51,907 nt of DNA, from positions 1 to 51,907 of the forward strand of contig NZ_CALLVU010000097.1 of NCBI RefSeq assembly GCF_938015485.1, in the 5' to 3' direction. The DNA is from an uncultured Lachnoanaerobaculum sp. (GTDB lineage Bacteria; Bacillota; Clostridia; Lachnospirales; Lachnospiraceae). The notes below the pieces were generated by a model. It was not told the DNA's origin and did not search any database. It saw nothing but the letters and a program-made list of their open reading frames with translations. This document shows, piece after piece, positions 1 to 6,915 of this stretch. Each line of letters opens with the position of its first letter. Position 1 is the first letter of the stretch. The position numbers were made by a program, and so were the translations under genes.

Positions 1-66
1 CATTTCATCATCACGACTTAAACGCTCATAAAGGGCTGTTTGTCCTGTTCTTTTCGTATTTGACAT
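1..66 (-). CDS. Large serine recombinase, N-terminal fragment running off the window
   Basis: The reverse strand reads ATG at 66-64 and stays open to the window edge, giving 22 residues that begin MSNTKRTGQTALYERLSRDD. The Y-x-R-x-S pattern (YERLS) is the catalytic-serine motif at the front of resolvase/invertase-type recombinases, and this opening is typical of large serine recombinases that excise and integrate conjugative or mobilizable transposons. A strong AGGAGG ribosome binding site lies just upstream on the minus strand (about 75-82). The rest of the protein is outside the window, so the element type is unknown. Its position next to a truncated host gene fits an integrase at the end of its element. 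Confidence 0.8.
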   Translation of the reverse strand, partial: MSNTKRTGQTALYERLSRDDEM

Positions 67-112
67 GAGAATTACCTCCTTTCCAAGTTTTTATTATTTT
101 CTCTGTCCTTAA
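1..112. mobile_element. End of an integrated element (recombinase start plus terminal non-coding DNA)
   Basis: The recombinase starts at 66 and its upstream region (67 to about 112) is AT-rich and non-coding. From about 113 on, the plus strand abruptly becomes the interior of an AraC-family coding frame, and the in-frame stop at 110-112 belongs to the left-hand DNA. The element boundary is therefore inferred to lie near 110-122. The other end is outside the window, so no attachment core or target duplication can be read. Confidence 0.55.
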
Positions 113-706
113 AAGGTTAATCCTTTTGGAACAGCGTTTAAGAATTTTCATGGATTTACTCCCTCTGAGGTAAGAAACGGGAAACCGTTCAAATTAGTAT
201 CACGAGTGCAATTAGCACTCAGTGTAAGAGGAGGAAGAAGTATGAATATTACAATTCAAAAGAAAAAAGCATTTAAAGTTGCAGGTGTAAATGAACAAAG
301 TATCAATTCATCATTATGTCCGAGTGTATGGAATAAGCTATATGAAAAATATAGCTACGATGAACTTGCAAGTTTGGGAAGCGGTCAAAGCATGGGAGTT
401 TGTCATGATGTGGAAAATCCAAGCACAATAAACTACATGGCAGGCTATATTGTTAATGATGTAGACAAAGCCATAAGCATGGGTTTAGATGTTTTGGAAG
501 TGGAAGAAGCAGAGTATGCCGTTGTAGAGTTAATAGGAAGTGTTCCGGATTGTATTCATAACGGATGGAAATATGCGATGGAAGTATTTTTCCCAGAGCA
601 TGGCTATGTACATTCAGGTAAACCTGACTTTGAATACTATTACGAAGGTGATATGGATAGTAAAGACTATAAAATGGAACTTTGGATTCCTATAACTAAA
701 GCTTAA
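113..706 (+). pseudogene. AraC-family regulator with GyrI-like effector domain, 5' truncated
   Basis: An open frame runs from just after the in-frame stop at 110-112 to the TAA at 704-706. Its first codons read KVNPFGTAFKNFHGFTPSEV, which is the end of the second helix-turn-helix of an AraC-type DNA-binding domain. A short linker and a full GyrI-like effector-binding domain of about 150 residues follow. The first HTH and the normal start are missing, replaced by the element on the left. An internal ATG at 242 preceded by GAGGAGG (229-235) could still give a free-standing 154-residue effector-binding protein (242-706), the part most gene finders would call. Family assignment is from motif recognition; the truncation is read directly from the continuous frame. 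Confidence 0.75.
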
Positions 707-744
707 AAAACGGTATGTCTAAATAATCGAATAGCGTAAAAACT

Positions 745-792
745 AAGCACATAACTTTAAGATTATAGAATCTTTCAGATATGTGCTTTTTC
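745..792 (+). terminator. Probable rho-independent terminator after the AraC/GyrI fragment
   Basis: AAGCACATA (745-753) pairs perfectly with TATGTGCTT (780-788) and is followed by a T-rich run. The loop is long (26 nt) and contains a smaller AAGATT/AATCTT stem. It lies about 40 bases after the stop at 706. Confidence 0.6.
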
Positions 793-1071
793 TGTATTCG
801 GTAATTTTGTTGGAAAAGTTGTAGTAAAGTTTGAAGAATCTGTGAGTAACATAGTAGTGGAGCAGATACAGAAGAGTTTTTCTACAGGCCGTGACTAAAA
901 GATGGACTGAATATGAAAAGTACAGTAAAATCTATATTAGAAATGTTTTTGGGGAATATTACGGGAGGGGAACTGAAGGATGAAGAATGAAATAAGAGTG
1001 CTGTAGGTTTTTTCGACAAAAATACAGGGTGAAGAAAACCTGGTGTTTGCTAAAGTTTTAAGGAGATAACT
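793..1071 (+). other. Stretch without a convincing gene
   Basis: No intact gene is visible. One 25-codon open frame at 913-990 starts MKSTVKSILE but has no good ribosome binding site, and another short open stretch around 830-897 lacks a start. Both look like eroded coding DNA rather than functional genes. The stretch is flanked by other remnants. Confidence 0.5.
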
Positions 1072-1240
1072 GTGAAGGTAGATATAGTTAAAACGAAAGA
1101 GTACTACAATTCATTGTCCTTGGATATGCTATGTGATTATTGTAAGCTTTACTATGTTAAGAAGTGCAGCTGTTTATGTATTGATATATGGTATAATTGT
1201 AACAGCAGGAAATCTTTTTGGAAGCTTAATTAAAAAATGA
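1072..1240 (+). pseudogene. Chimeric remnant: N-terminus of a small conserved protein joined to a membrane-protein tail
   Basis: A GTG at 1072 with AGGAG about ten bases upstream opens a frame reading MKVDIVKTKEYYNSLSLDML and then CDYC, which resembles the start of a small Cys-containing protein seen in Lachnospiraceae. It then turns into low-quality sequence and ends at 1233. In the +2 frame from 1154 to 1240 the same DNA encodes a hydrophobic 28-residue stretch ending in NLFGSLIKK, which looks like the C-terminal membrane helix of a different protein. The simplest reading is two gene fragments fused by a deletion. Family recognition of either half is tentative. Confidence 0.4.
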
Positions 1241-1255
1241 GTAATTAAGAAATCC

Positions 1256-1723
1256 TTGTTTACCGGTCAGGATAAATTTAGTGAGGTTCATTTTATTATA
1301 GAAGAAAATAAAGAAATAGTGGTAATAGATGAAACTACAATTAAAATTAAGATTTATTATTTAAGAAATCAAAAGGTAATGCTTGATTTTGAACTTGCTG
1401 AAATTTATGGGTATACAACGACAAGATTTAACGAACAAGTAAGAAACAATGCTGAGAAATTTGATGATGATTTTATGTTTCAGTTGACGAAGTCGGAGTT
1501 TGAAAACTTGATATCGAAAAAATCGACATCAAGTTGGGGCAGTCGTAGAAAACTACCTTACGCTTTTACGGAGCAGGGTATTTATATGCTTATGGCTGTA
1601 TTAAGAGGATAACTTGCTGTTAGGCAAAGCAAGGCTTTAATACGAATGTTTAAGCAGATGAAAGACTTTATAATTGAGAATCAAGACTTTATCAGTCCAA
1701 ATGATTTAGTGCAAGAAGTATAA
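1256..1723 (+). pseudogene. ORF6N-domain protein broken by an in-frame stop
   Basis: The frame from the TTG at 1256 contains an ORF6N domain: YYLRNQKVMLDFELAEIYGY, then RFNEQVRNN, FDDDFMFQLTKSE, and the conserved AFTEQGIYMLMAVLRG. A TAA at 1610-1612 interrupts it. In the same frame after the stop the expected continuation LAVRQSKALIRMFKQMKDFI runs on to a natural TAA at 1721-1723. A single codon change (probably GAA or GAT to TAA) has therefore split the gene. ORF6N/KilA-N proteins are DNA-binding proteins of phages and mobile elements, so this is likely a decayed element gene. Confidence 0.75.
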
Positions 1724-1746
1724 AATTGGTGAAGGAATTATAAATT

Positions 1747-2157
1747 ATGGAATTTAAATTGGAAAATACAGAATCGGAAAGAACACATGAACTGGCAAAT
1801 CTAATCAGAGCTTATAACAGAGCCAATAGAGAGCCGTCTAAAAGTGAACCTCTTAATATTTATTTGGAAGATGAAGAGGGAAATTTAATGGCAGGAATGG
1901 TAGCGGAGACTTTTGGAAATTGGCTTGAGATTGAATATCTGTATGTCAGTGATAGTTTACGTGGACAAGGGATAGGCTCAAAGATCTTAGAAATGGCGGA
2001 AAATGAGTCAAGAAATAGAGGATGTAAGTATTCATTTGTGGATACTTTTAATTTTCAAGCACCGAAATTTTATGAAAAACATGGTTATAAAGAGGTGTTT
2101 GCATTGAAAAAATATCCTTATACAGGGGAGAGGTACTATTATACAAAAGAGTTGTAA
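1747..2157 (+). CDS. GNAT family N-acetyltransferase
   Basis: This 136-residue protein has the core of the GNAT fold. The central part LEIEYLYVSDSLRGQGIGSK supplies strand 4 and the acetyl-CoA pyrophosphate-binding loop (R/Q-x-x-G-x-G). The later part (FVDTFNFQAPKFYEKHGY) is the usual C-terminal strand and helix. The substrate cannot be told; relatives acetylate small amines, antibiotics or protein N-termini. The start has a weak GAAGGAA-type binding site around 1732. The last 97 bases of the gene are repeated at 4787-4893 behind a different gene, evidence of local rearrangement. Confidence 0.8.
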   Translation: MEFKLENTESERTHELANLIRAYNRANREPSKSEPLNIYLEDEEGNLMAGMVAETFGNWLEIEYLYVSDSLRGQGIGSKILEMAENESRNRGCKYSFVDTFNFQAPKFYEKHGYKEVFALKKYPYTGERYYYTKEL

Positions 2158-2167
2158 TTTGAAGTGT
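2061..2167 (+). repeat. Direct repeat, copy 1 (3' end of the GNAT gene)
   Basis: From ACCGAAATTTTATG onward this stretch matches 4787-4893 with only scattered single-base differences and no gaps, through the stop codon and about ten bases beyond. It lies inside the intact acetyltransferase gene. The two copies are 2,726 bp apart and flank the oxidoreductase, TetR, DUF4869 and ATPase genes. Confidence 0.9.
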
Positions 2168-2200
2168 GAGTAGAAATGGAATCTTAACACATGAAAGATT

Positions 2201-2230
2201 TAGGTGAGTCAAGTTTTGGCTCACCTATTT
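2201..2230. terminator. Bidirectional hairpin between convergent genes
   Basis: TAGGTGAGTC (2201-2210) pairs with GGCTCACCTA (2218-2227), ten pairs with one G-T wobble and a 7-base loop, between the plus-strand GNAT gene and the minus-strand oxidoreductase. T-runs on both sides are short, so termination may be weak. Confidence 0.5.
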
Positions 2231-2240
2231 AAAATCGTAT

Positions 2241-2810
2241 CTAAGAGATATTTTTTGCTATTGAAGATATTTTTTGTAAATATAAGTTTCTCTTTTCCCA
2301 CGTGGCAGATTCTACCTGAGTGAGGGTGGTCAATTTAGCAGGTGTAATACCGCATTGCTTTAAAATCTGATTTTTTAAAACCTTACCGTAATCATTAGAG
2401 AAAGGCAGTATAACAGAGGGAGCATTCATAGTTGTGATAATCCATGCCGACTTACCCTTTAAATGTCCTTCAAGTCCTATTTTCTTATAAGAATAAGCAA
2501 AGCCTGATACAAATACTCTGTCGATAAATCCCTTTAAAACAGCAGGCATACCTGACCACCATATTGGAAAGATAAAGATAAGCTTATCGGCTTCTTTGAT
2601 CATATCACGATACTTTGAAGTCTCAGGATTTTTTGACAGATCACGCCTTTTATTTTCTTCATCAAATTTCAGTACAGGATCAAAATTTTCTTTGTATAAA
2701 TCAATTGTTTTAACCTTATGCACAGACGGGATAGAGTTTTCCACATGCTTTAGTATCTCATGATTAAAACTCTTACAGTTCGGGTGCGCGTAAATAATTA
2801 AAATATTCAT
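2241..2810 (-). CDS. NAD(P)H oxidoreductase, flavodoxin-like fold (MdaB/KefF-type quinone reductase)
   Basis: This 189-residue protein begins MNILIIYAHPNCKSFN, the FMN/FAD phosphate-binding opening of the NQO1-like flavodoxin-2 family. In the middle it has the FPIWWSGMPAVLKGFIDRVF signature that contacts the flavin, and a late G-K-S-A-W strand (residues about 118-122). The length is normal for the family. Such enzymes reduce quinones or similar electrophiles with NAD(P)H in the cytosol. The gene overlaps the stop of the upstream TetR gene by four bases (ATGA), so the two form an operon and the TetR protein probably senses the compound this enzyme detoxifies. Confidence 0.85.
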   Translation of the reverse strand: MNILIIYAHPNCKSFNHEILKHVENSIPSVHKVKTIDLYKENFDPVLKFDEENKRRDLSKNPETSKYRDMIKEADKLIFIFPIWWSGMPAVLKGFIDRVFVSGFAYSYKKIGLEGHLKGKSAWIITTMNAPSVILPFSNDYGKVLKNQILKQCGITPAKLTTLTQVESATWEKRNLYLQKISSIAKNIS

Positions 2811-3403
2811 TGTCTTTCTCCTTTAATATATATTTCAAGCATACTTCTTATGGTATTTTTTATGGTTTCATTATCAAGCTCGTTTCCAATCAGGCTTCCG
2901 GCTATTATTGCCAGACCTGAAATAAAACTCCAAAAGTGAAGCAGTGATTCGGACTCATTATTTGTAAATTTTTCCTCTTTTCTAAGTAAAATAACCACCT
3001 CCTTAAACCTTGAAAAGCCCGGAAAATCTGAAGTATCTGAAATTGTTTTATCAGTGAATTTCATATACTTAAACGGAAATTTGATAAATAATGCCTCAAA
3101 GAAATTCGGATATGTTTTGGCAAAATTTATAAAATTAACACCCATTTGAATAAGTTGTTCTTTGGCATTTTGGCTTATATCCACATCCTTAATAAGTTCA
3201 CCGTCAAGAAGTGTGGAGATATGCTTTAAGACTGTATTTAAATAATTTTCCTTGCTCTCAAAGTGTCGGTAAGGCGTTCCGTGGGTTACGCCACAGGATT
3301 TTGCCACAGTTCTAAGTGATATACTGTCAATACCGTTTTGCTTTATTTCCTCCACACCTGTTAAAATAAGGTTTTCCTTTAATTTGTCAGTATCCCTTTT
3401 CAT
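2807..3403 (-). CDS. TetR/AcrR family transcriptional regulator
   Basis: The N-terminal helix-turn-helix is clear: ENLILTGVEEIKQNGIDSIS, then LRTVAKSCGVTHGTPYRHFE and KENYL. The C-terminal ligand-binding half carries a TetR_C-like segment with many aromatic residues. The start at 3403 (MKRDTDK) is preferred over the upstream in-frame ATG at 3451 because GAAAGGA lies just ahead of it and because the upstream ATG falls inside the operator repeats. The length is then 198 residues. Translation is coupled to the oxidoreductase by an ATGA overlap. The protein very likely represses its own operon through the repeats at 3420-3458. Confidence 0.85.
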   Translation of the reverse strand: MKRDTDKLKENLILTGVEEIKQNGIDSISLRTVAKSCGVTHGTPYRHFESKENYLNTVLKHISTLLDGELIKDVDISQNAKEQLIQMGVNFINFAKTYPNFFEALFIKFPFKYMKFTDKTISDTSDFPGFSRFKEVVILLRKEEKFTNNESESLLHFWSFISGLAIIAGSLIGNELDNETIKNTIRSMLEIYIKGERQ

Positions 3404-3419
3404 ATATTTCCTTTCTAAA

Positions 3420-3470
3420 AGTATACACTGTCTACAAAAAGAAGTATACACTGTCTACTTTTATTGTCAA
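3420..3470 (-). promoter_or_regulatory. TetR-gene promoter with two operator copies
   Basis: AGTATACACTGTCTAC occurs twice (3420-3435 and 3443-3458), 23 bp apart. Read on the minus strand each copy is a 15-bp near-palindrome GTAnACAnTGTnTAC with one mismatched pair, the shape expected of a TetR-dimer site. The minus-strand promoter TTGACA (3470-3465), 16 bp, TATACT (3448-3443) lies across the first operator and the second covers the start of transcription. Repressor binding would block polymerase, giving autoregulation. Confidence 0.75.
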
Positions 3471-3575
3471 GAGGAAATATGGATTTAGGAACAGATTTTA
3501 TAGAATTAAAAGTAATTATGATATAATATATTCAATATAGGTGAGAATAAAAAACTATAAATATGGAGGAATATC

Positions 3576-4031
3576 ATGCTTAGAGTGTGGTTTGGTGATA
3601 GAGATAATGTAATATATAATACATCGGTATATTTCAGAAACAGATATAAAGACAGCTGGATTACAGATGAATTTGCAAGAGCCGCTATTAAAGATATTGA
3701 CAGATCTGAAGTTTTGGATGCAAATACTATTCAAAGTCCGGTTTTAGGGCAAATTCCGCCGGATAAATTGTCAGGTGGTGTAAAGGCCTTGATGCTTATG
3801 AAAAATGAACCGGGTAAGACATTTAATGCCTCCAACTGTGGGGATAATTGTGCAAAATGGATACTAAAGCTTGGAAAAGAACAGGATTTCACAATAGCCC
3901 TATATCATATAATGGATTTTGGAAAAGAAGACTTTGAAATTCGTATTTTAAATGATAGAAAACTAATTGTGCATAACATGAGAGAGTTTTTAGATGCGGC
4001 GGATAAATATCTTAAGGAGAATATGCAGTAA
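3576..4031 (+). CDS. DUF4869 domain protein
   Basis: A 151-residue soluble protein starting MLRVWFGD. It matches my memory of the DUF4869 family, which has no known function. It carries a central segment with the SPVLGQIPPDKLSGGVKAL stretch and a C-N-N/D-C-type motif (NASNCGDNCAKWIL). A -10-like TATAAT (3522-3527) sits upstream, and a GGAGG site lies at about 3563-3567. Its stop overlaps the start of the next gene (TAATG at 4029-4033), so the two are translationally coupled and probably act together. No membrane segment or signal peptide is seen. Confidence 0.7.
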   Translation: MLRVWFGDRDNVIYNTSVYFRNRYKDSWITDEFARAAIKDIDRSEVLDANTIQSPVLGQIPPDKLSGGVKALMLMKNEPGKTFNASNCGDNCAKWILKLGKEQDFTIALYHIMDFGKEDFEIRILNDRKLIVHNMREFLDAADKYLKENMQ

Positions 4032-4801
4032 TGATTGGTAGGGTAAGTATTAAGATAAGCAATCAAAGAAACTCTTATAAATTCACACTAAATCGGAATA
4101 TTACTATTCTTCGTGGAGACAGTGGCACAGGGAAGACCACATTGTATGATATGATTAGAGATTACAACAATCTGGGAAGAGAAAGCGGAGTAAAGATTAG
4201 CGGTGGTAATATAGTAACGCTGGAAGGGAAAAATTGGGAAGACGAGCTTGATAAGTTGAATAACGCCGTTATAGTGATTGATGAAGGAAGTAAGTTCATA
4301 TTTTCAAAGGAATTTGCAAATAAGGTAAAGGGTTGCGATAATTACTTCCTAATAATAACAAGAAGTTATCTTTCACAGTTGCCATACAGTGTTGATGAAA
4401 TATATCGTATTAAGGGTACCGGAAAGAACAAAGAATTTGAGAGAGTTTATACTGATATTGATAAATTTTATGATAATCCTGATCCAAATAGATTTCCATT
4501 CATGCCGGATATTATTATTACAGAAGACAGCAAGTCCGGATATGAGTTTTTCTTAGATACTGTAAAAAATACAAATATAAAATGTGAAGCAGCAGGAGGA
4601 AAGTCTAAAATTAAAGGACTTTTGAAAAAATATAAGAGTTCTAATATCATTATTGTAGCAGATGGTGCTGCCATTGGTTGTGAGATGGAGAGTCTTGTAA
4701 AAGAACAAGAACTCTACGGTAAGTTGGCATTATTTTTGCCGGAGTCCTTTGAATGGCTGATTTTAAAATCAGGTATATTTGGAAATACCGAAATTTTATG
4801 A
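4031..4801 (+). CDS. P-loop ATPase with TOPRIM-like C-terminal part, likely 3' truncated
   Basis: Of 256 residues, the first part is a small P-loop ATPase: Walker A GDSGTGKT (residues 29-36) and Walker B IVIDE (81-85). The second part has IIITEDSKSGYEFF (161-174) and IIIVADGAAIGCEM (206-219), a glutamate strand followed by an aspartate strand as in TOPRIM nuclease/primase folds; this similarity is an inference. The gene is coupled to the DUF4869 gene by a one-base overlap. The last codons run into DNA that, in another frame, encodes the tail of the GNAT gene at 1747-2157, so the native C-terminus appears to have been replaced during rearrangement. The function is unknown. Confidence 0.6.
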   Translation: MIGRVSIKISNQRNSYKFTLNRNITILRGDSGTGKTTLYDMIRDYNNLGRESGVKISGGNIVTLEGKNWEDELDKLNNAVIVIDEGSKFIFSKEFANKVKGCDNYFLIITRSYLSQLPYSVDEIYRIKGTGKNKEFERVYTDIDKFYDNPDPNRFPFMPDIIITEDSKSGYEFFLDTVKNTNIKCEAAGGKSKIKGLLKKYKSSNIIIVADGAAIGCEMESLVKEQELYGKLALFLPESFEWLILKSGIFGNTEIL

Positions 4802-4893
4802 AAAGCATGGTTATAAAGAAGTGTTTGCATTGGAAAAATACCCTTATACAGGTGAGAGATACTATTATACAAAAGAGTTGTGATTTGAAATGT
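4787..4893 (+). repeat. Direct repeat, copy 2 (orphan GNAT 3' fragment)
   Basis: This duplicates 2061-2167. It encodes PKFYEKHGYKEVFALEKYPY and the following residues up to a TGA at 4880-4882, differing from the intact gene by one residue in this part (E for K). It has no start and is in a different frame from the upstream ATPase gene, which overlaps its first 15 bases. It is a non-functional gene fragment. Confidence 0.85.
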
Positions 4894-4960
4894 AGTTTTG
4901 AATTGGATTATTTACTATGATAAATATTATAGATAAATCAGTATTTATAGAGGAGGGATG

Positions 4961-5578
4961 ATGAAAGATATTAGACCGGATTTTAAAGATATAAAATCAT
5001 TTGAAGAATTTAACATATACTATTGGTATCGAGAAGAACTTTCACAAATTTGTAAATCTCTTGGGCTGGAATATAGATGCACAAAGCAGGAGCTGAACTT
5101 AATTATAGAACAATTTTTTAAGGGAAATAGAGTGGAAAAATCTGTAAGGAAAGTAAACAAAAATCAAACTGAATTGATAAATTTAAATACGCCATTGCTT
5201 GAATGTGGATTTTCCTTTAACCAAAAATTTAGAGATTATTTTTCTGCTGTAACAGGTGTTAATCCATTTAAATTTAATGCTGATATGGCAACAGCTTGGA
5301 GGAAAGTAAAAGCCGAAAATGATTTAAGCTTTACGATACAAGATATGCTGAAAGTATATTATGGTGAATCAGATTACGCTAAGTATGATAATTTAGCTTG
5401 TCAATGGAATCAGTTCCTAAAAGATTTTTGTTTAGATGAATGTAGCAATAATTATTCTGATAAGTTAAAAGCTGCAGCTACCCTTTGGAAAGAAGTTAGA
5501 GACTCAAAAAATGAAAAAGTTTATTCAAGGGAACTTTTAGAAAAATATAGAAACAAAATAGATAAGTACTTAAAGTAA
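4961..5578 (+). CDS. SAP-domain protein (DUF6434-type)
   Basis: A protein of about 205 residues. The N-terminal region (EEFNIYYWYREELSQICKSL, then GLEYRCTKQELNLIIEQFFKG) fits a SAP-like helix-extension-helix module, which binds DNA in other proteins. The second half has the GFSFNQKFRDYFSAVTGVNP and WNQFLKDF segments that I associate with DUF6434. Two ATGs in a row (4958, 4961) follow AGGAGGG; spacing favours 4961. It is cytosolic and of unknown role. It sits alone between rearranged DNA and a lipoprotein gene, and may still be accessory. Confidence 0.6.
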   Translation: MKDIRPDFKDIKSFEEFNIYYWYREELSQICKSLGLEYRCTKQELNLIIEQFFKGNRVEKSVRKVNKNQTELINLNTPLLECGFSFNQKFRDYFSAVTGVNPFKFNADMATAWRKVKAENDLSFTIQDMLKVYYGESDYAKYDNLACQWNQFLKDFCLDECSNNYSDKLKAAATLWKEVRDSKNEKVYSRELLEKYRNKIDKYLK

Positions 5579-5622
5579 ATAAATCTGGTTTTAAGAGTTT
5601 GAAAGGGGGTATACAGATATTG

Positions 5623-6588
5623 ATGAATTTTATGAAGAGAAATAAATTTTATTTACTGCTTACTATGATGATTTGCATATGCTGGGGTTGTAAGAGTAAA
5701 AATATGAATTCCATCACAAGTGAGGAAGCAGAAAGTACAATTACTGGAGATAATATTGTTGTAGAAGCTAATAATAATGAGAGCAGGGAAGAAAGTCCTG
5801 AGGAAAGTGCTGTGAAACTTTCGGATTTTATTAATCCTGAGGGTAATACAATTTTTACCCGTTTTATCACTCCAAAGGGATATAAAAGAGTGGAAACGGC
5901 AGAGGGAAGCTTTGCAGATTTTATAGGGAATTATCCGCTTGAGCCTGACGGTACTCCTGTGTATTACTTTGATAAAAGAGAAAAGGGCGGAGACGGTCAT
6001 GCAGCAGTATTTTCCATGGAAGTAGGAGAAGAGGATTTGCAGCAGTGTGCAGACAGTATTATGAGAATATATGCCGAATATCTGTATAAGAGCGGAAATG
6101 AGGACAGAATAAGTTTTAAGTTTGTAGACGGATTTGTATGTGATTATAATCATTGGAAACAGGGATATAGAGTGAAGTTTGCGGATGACAAGCCATATTG
6201 GGAAAAGAAAACCGATGCCGATAACAGTGAAGAGACATTTAAAAAGTATCTAAGAATTGTATTTGCGTATTCATCTACTTTATCTATGGAAAAAGAAGCA
6301 AGACCGACAGATATATCAGAACTTCAGGTGGGAGATATTTTTATAAAGGGAGGAAGCCCTGGGCATGTGGTGATGGTAGCGGATATCTGTGAAAATGAAG
6401 CCGGAGAAAAGGCATTTTTACTTGCACAGGGATTTATGCCGGCACAAAGCTTTCATATAATCAAAAATCCTGCTCACAGTGAAGACCCGTGGTATTATGA
6501 AAGTGAGGTTAAGTATCCTTTCAGAACACAGAGTTATACTTTTGATGAGGGAAGCTTAAGGAGACTTAGCTATTTGGATTGGAATTAA
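5623..6588 (+). CDS. DUF4846 lipoprotein
   Basis: The ATG at 5623 gives MNFMKRNKFYLLLTMMICIC followed by WGC, a lipoprotein signal peptide with its lipobox Cys near residue 23. An acidic, Ser/Glu/Asn-rich linker follows, then a long DUF4846 domain: ITPKGYKR, FADFIGNYPLEPDGTPVYYF and a C-terminal part with DIFIKGGSPGHVVMVADI, which looks like an NlpC/P60-related pocket (inference). A GGGGG-rich binding site is at 5603-5609. The in-frame TTG at 5599 is less likely. The protein should be anchored on the outer face of the membrane; its function is unknown. Confidence 0.75.
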   Translation: MNFMKRNKFYLLLTMMICICWGCKSKNMNSITSEEAESTITGDNIVVEANNNESREESPEESAVKLSDFINPEGNTIFTRFITPKGYKRVETAEGSFADFIGNYPLEPDGTPVYYFDKREKGGDGHAAVFSMEVGEEDLQQCADSIMRIYAEYLYKSGNEDRISFKFVDGFVCDYNHWKQGYRVKFADDKPYWEKKTDADNSEETFKKYLRIVFAYSSTLSMEKEARPTDISELQVGDIFIKGGSPGHVVMVADICENEAGEKAFLLAQGFMPAQSFHIIKNPAHSEDPWYYESEVKYPFRTQSYTFDEGSLRRLSYLDWN

Positions 6589-6645
6589 AATATCTGTTTA
6601 TATAACAATATGAAAGTGTCGGATAATATAATTATAAATTTCATA

Positions 6646-6674
6646 TTTACATAACTATACTAAAATGCTATACT
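6646..6674 (+). promoter_or_regulatory. Promoter of the metK operon
   Basis: TTTACA (6646-6651) and TATACT (6669-6674) are separated by exactly 17 bp, giving a start near 6681, about 36 bases ahead of the riboswitch. Confidence 0.75.
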
Positions 6675-6716
6675 ATTGGAGCAACAAAATAAATTTGCCC
6701 TTATGGGTATTATATA

Positions 6717-6812
6717 CACTTATTAAGAGTGACGGAGAGTTAAGGATCTGTGATGTCACGGCAACCCCTTTTAGGAAGGTGCCAACCTGAGCGAGAAATC
6801 GAGCAATGAGTG
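6717..6812 (+). promoter_or_regulatory. SAM-I (S-box) riboswitch
   Basis: The segment has the S-box layout: a closing P1 stem CACTTATT (6717-6724) with AATGAGTG (6805-6812), the conserved TTAAGAG with GACGGAG, the CACGGCAACC core, GGTGCCAACCTGAGCGA, and the final small GCGAGAAATCGAG hairpin. With SAM bound, P1 forms and the following terminator folds. Without SAM, GTGGA (6810-6814) can instead pair with TCCAC of the terminator. It controls metK and possibly the genes behind it. Confidence 0.92.
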
Positions 6813-6820
6813 GAAGCCTT

Positions 6821-6846
6821 AGTCCACCGTTTGGTGGACTTTTTTA
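6821..6846 (+). terminator. Riboswitch expression-platform terminator
   Basis: AGTCCACC (6821-6828), a short GTTT loop and GGTGGACT (6833-6840) form a perfect 8-bp stem followed by TTTTT. It lies immediately after the SAM aptamer and 70 bases ahead of metK. Confidence 0.92.
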
Positions 6847-6915
6847 ATATAAGATATACTTAATTGTTTAGTTTATATTCTAAGGTTTATATAAGTGTAA
6901 AAAGATAGGAGAAAG

